This document shows positions 1-5,424 of a DNA stretch of 9,334 nt, one piece after another. The stretch spans positions 1-9,334 of the forward strand of contig CAXBQO010000038.1 in the NCBI GenBank assembly GCA_963977945.1. Reading direction: 5' to 3'. The DNA comes from CALMJB01 sp963977945. Its GTDB lineage: Bacteria > Actinomycetota > Actinomycetes > Nanopelagicales > Nanopelagicaceae. Under the pieces are notes generated by a model that saw nothing but the letters and a program-made list of their open reading frames with translations, was not told the DNA's origin and did not search any database. How positions within the stretch are numbered: the first letter of the stretch is position 1; every line of letters begins with the position of its first letter. The position numbers and the translations under genes are program-made.

Positions 1-584
1 GATTTTGTAGGTTGATTTTTACTTTTTTTCGCACCTGCTCTTTCATTTTCTGAACCGCTTCCTGGAAATAACAAAGGTAAACCAAGTAAAGATCTACCCA
101 ATTTTTTTAAATGGATCGCATTTACTTTTACATTTGTGATCATTGCAATTCCATAAGCGCTTTCTTGCAAATTGTTTTCATTGTTTAATTCATCTGAATT
201 TTTGGTTGAGTTAGTAAAGTATTGAACCGGCTTTACCTTTCGCCATCTCTGCCCTGGAGTTCCAATCAAGGTTGGCACAAAAAACCACTGCGATTTATTC
301 ACTCCAGATAAACCGTGCGCGATTAATTTAGATTGATTTAAGAAATTGGTTCTGGGCTGATTGAAATCCACCTCTTGTAGTGCGATTACAAAATTTTTCT
401 GCTGCAAACTTTTGCCAGAAATTTTGGCGATAGTTTCACCAGCACTTGTTAATAACTGCTTTGCTTTTTGTGGAGTATTGGGCGCAAATTGTGGATTAGG
501 TGGAATTTGTTGGCCATGCAAAATATTCCAACTCGTAATAACTGTTGTTAATGAACTCTTACGCTTTTTTGATTCTGCCGCCAC
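1..584 (-). CDS. Endonuclease/exonuclease/phosphatase (EEP) family hydrolase, 3' end outside window
   Basis: Reading the minus strand gives an open frame that continues past position 1, so only about 194 N-terminal codons are visible. EEP-family motifs appear in order: TSWNILHG near residues 17-24 (catalytic Asn20), ALQEVD near 68-73 (metal-binding Glu71), a WFFVPTLIGTPG segment near 100-111, and YGIAMIT near 144-150, the family's 'YGNAILS' strand. EEP enzymes are Mg-dependent phosphoesterases acting on nucleic acids, lipids or small phosphoesters; the substrate cannot be told here. There is no signal peptide in the part seen. GTG at 584 is the chosen start because it is the last start codon before the first motif. 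The frame stays open upstream to about 727, but that would overlap the well-matched N-terminus of nudC. There is no clear ribosome binding site; a TAGCCT hexamer (592-597, minus strand) 7 nt upstream would allow a leaderless start. Family confident, start uncertain. Confidence 0.85.
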   Translation of the reverse strand, partial: MAAESKKRKSSLTTVITSWNILHGQQIPPNPQFAPNTPQKAKQLLTSAGETIAKISGKSLQQKNFVIALQEVDFNQPRTNFLNQSKLIAHGLSGVNKSQWFFVPTLIGTPGQRWRKVKPVQYFTNSTKNSDELNNENNLQESAYGIAMITNVKVNAIHLKKLGRSLLGLPLLFPGSGSENERAGAKKSKNQPTK

Positions 585-610
585 ATCGCAAAGGCTAGTA
601 GGGTCTGCAC

Positions 611-1567
611 GTGGATGAGTTATCTGGTTTTTATATGGCCCAAACTCTAAATCTGCCCTTATCCATTTCGCTGGTTGATCGTAAAGCAGATCTTCGAACC
701 AATCAGTCACTAATTTCAGAGTTGTTTAAAGAAGCTTCGGTGCTAATTTTTCAAAATGGAAAAGTTGGAATTCCAAATGAGTTCGCCAAGGAGTTAAAGC
801 TTTTTAAAGGCTCTGAACTTGGTGGCTATGAATCGCAAACTGATTATTACTTGGGAGATATCGGTAGCGAAAGTTTTTTTGTGCGACATCTACCGAATGC
901 ATCTGCATTCAACATCAAAATTTCTTTTGCCGCTTTACGTGAATTTGGCGCGCAGTTAGATAAAAAACAAATCGGACTTGCGGTGCAGGCGCAAGGGTTG
1001 GCAAATTGGCATGAAAAACATCCGCGGTGTTCCATTTGTGGTGGCCCAACTTTGGTCACATCAGCTGGTGCAATTAGAAAATGTCCGCAAGATAATTCCG
1101 AGCATTATCCAAGAACTGATAGTGCAATTATTGTTTTAGTAAAAGATAAATCTGATCGAATATTGCTTGGTCGCCAATCGGTCTGGCCACAAAATCGTTT
1201 CTCAACATTTGCTGGCTTTGTTGAGCCAGGAGAATCTTTTGAAAATTGTGTAATTCGCGAAGTGAAAGAAGAGGCCGGAGTAATCGTTTCGCAACTAAAG
1301 TATTTAGGTTCTCAGCCCTGGCCATTTCCCTCTTCGTTGATGGTGGCATTTGAAGCAATAACAAACGCTCCGGAAACAGCGAAACCTGATGGGGTAGAGA
1401 TCGAACAACTCCGTTGGTTTAACCGTTCCCAAATTGCAGCTGATATCGCAGATAAAAAATTGTTGTTGCCGCCCAAGATTTCTGTAGCGCGGGCGATGAT
1501 TGAGAATTGGTATTGCAGCGCAGGTTTGGATGCAAAAGATCTTGGTACTGGGGAATCTTGGCGGTGA
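611..1567 (+). CDS. nudC: NAD(+) diphosphatase / NADH pyrophosphatase, Nudix family
   Basis: This enzyme hydrolyses NADH/NAD+ to NMN(H) plus AMP and, in characterised NudC proteins, removes the NAD cap from RNA. It is cytoplasmic. The 318-aa product has an N-terminal NudC-like domain, a zinc-ribbon segment with Cys140, Cys143 and Cys158, a complete Nudix box (Gly202 to about Val224, with the REVKEEAG core) and the NudC-specific SQPWPFP motif at 234-240. Length is close to the 313 aa of M. tuberculosis NudC. The fourth zinc ligand of E. coli NudC is not a cysteine here (CPQD), so zinc binding may be altered. GTG 611 has a GGG-type Shine-Dalgarno 7 nt upstream, and a TAGGGT -10-like hexamer (599-604) would also fit a leaderless start at 611. 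ATG 635 is the alternative start. The stop overlaps the start of uvrD2 (GTGA), indicating translational coupling. Confidence 0.93.
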   Translation: MDELSGFYMAQTLNLPLSISLVDRKADLRTNQSLISELFKEASVLIFQNGKVGIPNEFAKELKLFKGSELGGYESQTDYYLGDIGSESFFVRHLPNASAFNIKISFAALREFGAQLDKKQIGLAVQAQGLANWHEKHPRCSICGGPTLVTSAGAIRKCPQDNSEHYPRTDSAIIVLVKDKSDRILLGRQSVWPQNRFSTFAGFVEPGESFENCVIREVKEEAGVIVSQLKYLGSQPWPFPSSLMVAFEAITNAPETAKPDGVEIEQLRWFNRSQIAADIADKKLLLPPKISVARAMIENWYCSAGLDAKDLGTGESWR

Positions 1568-3213
1568 TTTCTGCACCAGAAAAAATTCTGGAGCAATTAG
1601 ATCCAGATCAGCAAGCAATTGTTAAAGCAATCAGAGGTCCAGTTTGTGTAATTGCTGGCGCTGGAACCGGAAAAACCAGAGTCATCACGCATCGAATCGC
1701 GTATGCAATTAGCGCAGGTGTTACTGATTCCACCAAAGTTTTAGCACTCACATTTACCTCTCGCGCTGCGGGTGAAATGCGAACCAGATTGCGCACATTG
1801 GGATTTACCGGAGTAGCGGCACGAACTTTTCATAGCGCTGCGTTAAAACAGCTACTTTATTTTTGGCCCCAAGTTTTGGGCGGACCATTTCCAAATTTAT
1901 TAACCAGCAAAACCGGATTCTTATCAAAGGCAATTGAGCGGGCAAATGTTCCGGTGCCTGCGCAACCTAATAATTTAAAAGAGGTGGCAAATGAAATTGA
2001 ATGGGCAAAGGTATTACAAATTTCCCCGCTAGATTATTTAGAGTACTCTGAAAAATATCAACGCCAACCACAATTTAGTTTTAAAAAAAGCAATTCTGAA
2101 AACCTTGGGTTGGTCAGCAAAATATATGAAAGTTATGAATCCCTAAAACACCAAGAGCGGGCAATTGATTTTGAAGATGTTTTACTGCTGACAGTTGGAA
2201 TGCTTGAAGAAGATCGGCAGACTCGAGAGCGGGTGCGAGATCAGTACCGATATTTCACAGTAGATGAGTATCAAGATGTATCCCCACTTCAACAGCGATT
2301 GCTGGATTTATGGCTGGGAAATAGACAAGAAATATGTGTGGTGGGCGATAGCGCGCAAACCATTTACTCATTTGCCGGCGCCACTAGTTCATTTTTAGAA
2401 AACTTTCCTAAAAAATATCAAAATGCGCAGATTTTCTATTTAAGTCGGGGATATCGATCAACGCCAGAAATTATTCACGTTGCAAATCGAATTTTTTCTC
2501 AAAATGAAGTCAAGGAAAATCCCCAACTACATTCAGCCGGTAGCCACGGAGATAAACCAGAGGTTAAAGGCTTTTCTGATGCCAAACAGGAAGCTGAGTA
2601 TGTAGTTTCAAGTGTTACAAAATTAATTGGCCAGGGGATAAATCCAAATCAAATTGCAATTTTAGCTAGAACTAATTCGCAAATAGATTTAATGCAGGCA
2701 GCATTTAATAAAGCGAATTTGCCGACTCAATTAAAGACAAGTGAAAGATTTTTTGAAAGAGTTGAAGTAAAAGACGCGATTCGGCAAATTAGACAAGCCT
2801 CGGTGTTGCCATCAGAGATTAATGATTGGTTGGCAGATTTACGGGCGGTGCTGTTGCCATTTGGCGATGCGGATTTTGTTCTCGCGCTTTTAAATCTGGC
2901 GCAAGAATTAAAAGAAAACGAGCCAAACTCTTCCCTTCGCACATTTTTACGGGAATTAACCGATCGCGCCGAGCAAAATAACCCACCCACCTTGCCCGGA
3001 ATTACTCTTTCAACATTGCATTCAGCTAAAGGTTTGGAGTGGCCACATATCTATTTAATAGGTGTGAGCGCTGGAATTTTGCCAATGGGAAATGATTTAG
3101 CGGAAGAGCGAAGACTGTTTTATGTTGGAGTTACTCGCGCTGCCAAACATCTAGTCATTACTTATTCTGGCGAAAAAAGTGAGTTTTTAGCCGATTCCCT
3201 GTCTATAAATTAA
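1564..3213 (+). CDS. uvrD2: UvrD/PcrA-type SF1A DNA helicase, UvrD2-like, short form
   Basis: ATP-dependent 3'-5' DNA helicase for repair and replication, 549 aa from GTG 1564. All SF1A motifs are visible: Walker A GAGTGKT (32-38), Ia LTFTSRAAGEM, II DEYQD (234-238), III VGDSAQTIYSFAGA, IV GYRST (from about 296), V HSAKGLEW (486-493) and VI VGVTRA (521-526). Opening residues QLDPDQQAIV and RGPVCVIAGAGTGKT resemble M. tuberculosis UvrD2, and the gene lies between nudC and whiB7 as uvrD2 does there. That homologue is about 700 aa and ends in a tetracysteine motif and HRDC domain. Here the protein stops about 25 residues after motif VI, so both are absent without any sign of a frameshift. GTG 1564 is preferred over ATG 1507 because it gives a 4-bp overlap with nudC, puts a GGGGA motif just upstream and matches the homologous N-terminus. 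No terminator follows immediately; the next is at 3547. Confidence 0.93.
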   Translation: MISAPEKILEQLDPDQQAIVKAIRGPVCVIAGAGTGKTRVITHRIAYAISAGVTDSTKVLALTFTSRAAGEMRTRLRTLGFTGVAARTFHSAALKQLLYFWPQVLGGPFPNLLTSKTGFLSKAIERANVPVPAQPNNLKEVANEIEWAKVLQISPLDYLEYSEKYQRQPQFSFKKSNSENLGLVSKIYESYESLKHQERAIDFEDVLLLTVGMLEEDRQTRERVRDQYRYFTVDEYQDVSPLQQRLLDLWLGNRQEICVVGDSAQTIYSFAGATSSFLENFPKKYQNAQIFYLSRGYRSTPEIIHVANRIFSQNEVKENPQLHSAGSHGDKPEVKGFSDAKQEAEYVVSSVTKLIGQGINPNQIAILARTNSQIDLMQAAFNKANLPTQLKTSERFFERVEVKDAIRQIRQASVLPSEINDWLADLRAVLLPFGDADFVLALLNLAQELKENEPNSSLRTFLRELTDRAEQNNPPTLPGITLSTLHSAKGLEWPHIYLIGVSAGILPMGNDLAEERRLFYVGVTRAAKHLVITYSGEKSEFLADSLSIN

Positions 3214-3255
3214 TTAGTTTGCCAGCGCTCCTGCCCCTGCTTTACCCTTGTCCTA
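3208..3255 (+). promoter_or_regulatory. Probable whiB7 promoter with AT-rich upstream element
   Basis: A -35-like TTGCCA (3219-3224) lies 18 bp before a -10-like TACCCT (3243-3248). Six bases after the -10 is the A of ATG 3255, which suits a leaderless transcript. Directly above the -35 is an AT-only run (AAATTAATTA, about 3208-3217). In mycobacteria, WhiB7 with SigA recognises promoters that have AT-rich DNA just upstream of the -35, bound by the WhiB7 AT-hook, and WhiB7 activates its own gene. The layout therefore suggests autoregulation. The hexamers were read by eye and the transcription start is inferred. Confidence 0.5.
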
Positions 3256-3521
3256 TGAGTACGACTTCATTGCTAGAAGCGCCTGTTAACGCCAGAGACA
3301 AAGCTGCGACAGGTTTCACCGTTGTTTCAACAACCACGGTGAGTTTGTCGTTCTCATTTGTTGGTGCCAATAACTGCACAAGTAAGTCCTCAATTCCGTC
3401 GACAAATAAATCCGCGAATAAATCAACAAGTAATTGGTACACAACCAAGCGCTCCGATAAGGGTTTTTATACCTATACAGCATCGGTTCGCACCCCGAGC
3501 CTCAAGGAGGCAAATGGTTAA
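3255..3521 (+). CDS. Upstream leader ORF of whiB7 (88 codons)
   Basis: An open frame of 88 codons runs from ATG 3255 to TAA 3519-3521. It has no ribosome binding site, but a -10-like hexamer sits exactly where a leaderless message would need it. The predicted peptide is rich in Ser, Thr, Asn and Lys and has no recognised domain, membrane segment or signal peptide, so it is more likely a regulatory leader than a functional protein. Its last codons cover the 5' arm of the proposed antiterminator (3485-3499), and its stop lies 26 nt before the terminator stem. A translating ribosome would therefore melt the antiterminator. This is the arrangement known for whiB7/wblC leaders in mycobacteria and Streptomyces. 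An antisense frame at 3242-3448 is also open, and codon use does not clearly favour either, so the call rests on position. A longer start at 3219 is unlikely. Confidence 0.45.
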   Translation: MSTTSLLEAPVNARDKAATGFTVVSTTTVSLSFSFVGANNCTSKSSIPSTNKSANKSTSNWYTTKRSDKGFYTYTASVRTPSLKEANG

Positions 3522-3559
3522 AGGGTAAATAGCCCAAAAACCTTCGGGGCCGGCGAATC
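3485..3559 (+). promoter_or_regulatory. Antiterminator helix of the whiB7 leader attenuator
   Basis: Bases 3485-3499 can pair with 3543-3559. One segment is 3485-3491 with 3553-3559 (7 pairs, one G-U). The other is 3493-3499 with 3543-3549 (7 pairs, one G-U). They are separated only by a small internal loop (A3492 against 3550-3552). This helix uses nearly the whole 5' arm of the intrinsic terminator (3547-3559), so the two structures exclude each other. The 43-nt loop holds a strong Shine-Dalgarno (AAGGAGG, 3504-3510) and the end of the leader ORF. Pairing was found by eye; folding energies were not computed. Confidence 0.6.
3499..3528 (+). promoter_or_regulatory. Strong Shine-Dalgarno in a small hairpin followed by a 4-codon mini-ORF
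   Basis: AAGGAGG at 3504-3510 is the best Shine-Dalgarno in the window, yet no gene follows it. ATG 3514, only 3 nt downstream, opens a four-residue frame (M-V-K-G-stop, to 3528). The motif is half buried in a perfect 5-bp hairpin, GCCTC (3499-3503) with GAGGC (3507-3511). It may be a second leader peptide or a site where ribosomes load or pause inside the attenuator. The short spacing makes efficient initiation doubtful. Confidence 0.35.
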
Positions 3560-3589
3560 AGATGATTCAGCCGGCCCTTTCTCTTTTTT
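3547..3589 (+). terminator. Intrinsic terminator (attenuator) upstream of whiB7
   Basis: GGGCCGGC (3547-3554) pairs perfectly with GCCGGCCC (3570-3577). The stem continues as GAATC (3555-3559) with GATTC (3564-3568), leaving one bulged A (3569) and an AGAT loop. The U-rich tail TTTCTCTTTTTT (3578-3589) completes a strong Rho-independent terminator. It stops leader transcripts before whiB7 and would also end read-through from nudC-uvrD2. Confidence 0.88.
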
Positions 3590-3702
3590 ACAAAAGAAAT
3601 AAACGCAAAAGTAAACAAATAAAAAAGAGAAAAAACTAAACCAGAAAGAAAAGTAAAGAAGAAAAAAGGAAAAAAGGAAAAAGAAAGGAAAAGGTGAGAA
3701 CA
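3578..3702 (+). promoter_or_regulatory. Purine-rich whiB7 5' untranslated tract with repeated Shine-Dalgarno-like motifs
   Basis: After the terminator the leader is almost pure A/G. From about 3652 to 3702 only a few pyrimidines occur, and AAGG/AAAGG-type motifs recur before the start (near 3667, 3676, 3686 and 3692). Such a tract stays single-stranded and could load ribosomes efficiently on read-through transcripts. Bases 3620-3632 are also an exact 13-nt reverse complement of the terminator's U-rich tail (3578-3590), so read-through RNA can form a second hairpin with a 29-nt loop. Confidence 0.6.
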
Positions 3703-4077
3703 ATGACTGTTCTCTTTAGTGAACTACTGCTACCGGGCTGGGCGCAGGGAGAGGATGCAATGATTGGTTTAAATGAATTAACCAATTCAGAACTTCCCGC
3801 ACTTCCGTGTCACATGGCAGATCCAGAGGTGTTTTTTGCCGAGGATCTGGCAACAATAAAAATGGCGAAAGCGTTGTGCGCACAATGTCCAATGCGTCAA
3901 CGTTGTTTAGAGGGTGCGCTATCTCGTAGTGAACCTTGTGGTGTTTGGGGTGGAGAGTTATTTGATCAAGGTCGAGTAATTCAAGCTAAACGTTTACCAG
4001 GCCGTCCCTCTGCTGCATCAATTGCAACGTCAATTGAAGTAACTCATACACCTGAGCTGGAGGCGCAAATTGCTTAA
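3703..4077 (+). CDS. whiB7: WhiB7-type iron-sulfur transcriptional regulator
   Basis: WhiB7 is a [4Fe-4S] Wbl protein that binds the primary sigma factor and activates intrinsic antibiotic-resistance genes after ribosome-targeting stress in mycobacteria and streptomycetes. The 124-aa product has the four cluster cysteines Cys36, Cys59, Cys62 and Cys68, the DPEVFFAE segment, the GVWGGE turn (80-85) and the WhiB7-specific ELFDQG and KR-x2-GRP pattern. The C-terminal AT-hook is degenerate: the GRP core (100-102) remains, but the flanking basic residues of mycobacterial RPRGRPRK are mostly replaced (RLPGRPSA). Cys79 just before the turn replaces the Trp of M. tuberculosis WhiB7. ATG 3703 is preferred over GTG 3694 because its MTVL start matches the homologue and AAGGTGAG lies at suitable spacing. 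Regulation probably combines autoregulation with leader attenuation. The gene ends in a 4-bp tail-to-tail overlap with the ABC1 kinase gene. Confidence 0.93.
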   Translation: MTVLFSELLLPGWAQGEDAMIGLNELTNSELPALPCHMADPEVFFAEDLATIKMAKALCAQCPMRQRCLEGALSRSEPCGVWGGELFDQGRVIQAKRLPGRPSAASIATSIEVTHTPELEAQIA

Positions 4078-5414
4078 TAAGCGCCAGCAGGAGCGATTTC
4101 CGGGAACCATGAAAGTGCTTCATCTCGGAAATTGCCCTCTGCTTCAAGTTGGCAAAAGATTCCGGTGGTTCCCAAAGTAACTCGGTGAATTAATACATAT
4201 TCAGGTGGCAGATTTAATTGGAATCCGATTTTCGCAGTTGGATTTCTCGGATCGCCAACGCGCGCGCTTTGATCGCGCAACCATTCCCGAGTGTATTTAA
4301 AACTCTCGGTGCGCAACGGTTCAACTAATGGCAACAAATAATCTAAAACTAATTGTGGTGAGACATCAACATCTGGCAATACAAATCCATCGCGCTTAAA
4401 TCCTTCATATAACGCCATCGCATCACCGGCAAGCGCATTCTTTAATAAGTTTTTCATCGGCTCAGGAAATCCATTTGGCAATCTGTTGCAAGCGCCAAAA
4501 TCTAAAACTCCTAAACGGCCATCAGGCATTATTCGGAAATTTCCTGGGTGTGGATCAGCATGCAATAAACCGGCCCGCTCTGGACAGGTGAAGTGAAATC
4601 TAGCCAATCTGATTCCAGCATTGTTTTTCATTTCAGTGGTGCCAGATTTAATAATTTGAGAGAGCGGAGTTCCCTCTAACCAACTGCTAACCAATACTTT
4701 GTCGGCAACGGCGATAACTTTTGGAATTACTATGTCTGGATCATTCGCATAAGCTAAATAGCAGGCTTCTTGCGCTTTGGCTTCATATCGGTAGTCGACC
4801 TCTTCCATAATGCGCGAGCGCAATTCGGCAAGAAGTGGATCCATCTCTAGCCCTGGCATAAACAAACCAAAAATTTTTCCAAAACGTTGAATTTGATTTA
4901 AATCTGCAATTAACGCCTGTGCGGCGCCGGGATATTGAATTTTTACCGCTACTTTTTCGCCAGTTTTCCAAATCGCTTGGTGTACTTGTCCGATTGATGC
5001 CGAAGCACTTGCTTGGTCATTAAATTCTAAAAAGTTTTCCCGCCAGTTTGCCCCAAGTTCTTGCGCTAAAACATCGTGAACTACTCGCGCTGGTAGCGGC
5101 GGAGCTGCCTCTTGCAACTTAGTTAAGGTTTCACGATAAGGCTTCGCAAATTCCTCAGGCAGCGCTGCTTCAAACACTGAAAGTGCTTGGCCAAACTTCA
5201 TCGCGCCACCCTTTAATTCACCTAAAACTTTAAAAACTTGTTCAGCGGTTTTTTCTTGAATCTCTTGAAATGCGTATGAAGATGATTGACCAATTAATTG
5301 TCGCCCTATTCCAATTGCGCTTCGACCGGCGAGCGAAATTGGCAGAGTCGCTAATTTCGCAGTACGAGCAGTTGTTGACTTTGGAATTTTGCGCTTTTGA
5401 TTGGTTTTACTCAC
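4074..5414 (-). CDS. ABC1/AarF/UbiB family atypical kinase
   Basis: A 446-aa atypical protein-kinase-like ATPase of the ABC1/UbiB group, orthologous by position to M. tuberculosis Rv3197. UbiB-type members support isoprenoid quinone metabolism; the actinobacterial substrate is unknown. Signature elements are all present: KFGQ (73-76, the KxGQ motif), SASIGQVH (138-145), the nucleotide-binding Lys158 in VAVKIQYP, EEVDYRYEA (204-212), DPHPGN (287-292) and LDFGAC (304-309). The N-terminal TARTAKLATLPISLAGR stretch is typical of this branch. No membrane helix is evident. GTG 5414 was chosen because it lies 10 nt after the stop of the upstream ThiF-like gene and suits the conserved N-terminus; an ATG-type start at 5528 would overlap that gene by about 100 bp. 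The two genes probably form an operon. The stop overlaps the whiB7 stop, with no hairpin between the convergent genes. Confidence 0.92.
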   Translation of the reverse strand: MSKTNQKRKIPKSTTARTAKLATLPISLAGRSAIGIGRQLIGQSSSYAFQEIQEKTAEQVFKVLGELKGGAMKFGQALSVFEAALPEEFAKPYRETLTKLQEAAPPLPARVVHDVLAQELGANWRENFLEFNDQASASASIGQVHQAIWKTGEKVAVKIQYPGAAQALIADLNQIQRFGKIFGLFMPGLEMDPLLAELRSRIMEEVDYRYEAKAQEACYLAYANDPDIVIPKVIAVADKVLVSSWLEGTPLSQIIKSGTTEMKNNAGIRLARFHFTCPERAGLLHADPHPGNFRIMPDGRLGVLDFGACNRLPNGFPEPMKNLLKNALAGDAMALYEGFKRDGFVLPDVDVSPQLVLDYLLPLVEPLRTESFKYTREWLRDQSARVGDPRNPTAKIGFQLNLPPEYVLIHRVTLGTTGIFCQLEAEGNFRDEALSWFPEIAPAGAY

Positions 5415-5424
5415 CGGCAAATTC

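Noticed and set aside
361..618. Plus-strand frame of 85 codons before nudC
   Set aside because: It is antisense to the well-supported EEP-family coding region, whose motifs are unmistakable on the minus strand.
585..727. Upstream extension of the EEP gene frame with a GTG at 710
   Set aside because: The frame is open, but it would overlap the conserved N-terminus of nudC; homologous EEP proteins begin close to the SWN motif.
1507..1563. ATG 1507 as start of the helicase
   Set aside because: It lies well within nudC and adds 19 residues with no homology; GTG 1564 gives the normal 4-bp overlap and the conserved N-terminus.
3242..3448. Antisense open frame of about 68 codons within the whiB7 leader
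   Set aside because: It lies opposite the leader ORF, lacks a convincing ribosome binding site and domain, and its hydrophobic content mirrors the Ser/Thr/Asn-rich sense frame. The regulatory explanation on the plus strand is stronger.
3485..3500. GGTTCGCACCCC resembling a tRNA T-arm
   Set aside because: The flanking bases do not form a 5-bp T-stem, and no acceptor, D or anticodon arm is found; the sequence is explained by the antiterminator.
3518..3703. Minus-strand Phe/Ser/Leu-rich frame
   Set aside because: It is simply the complement of the purine-rich whiB7 leader and the terminator; low complexity, no start signal.
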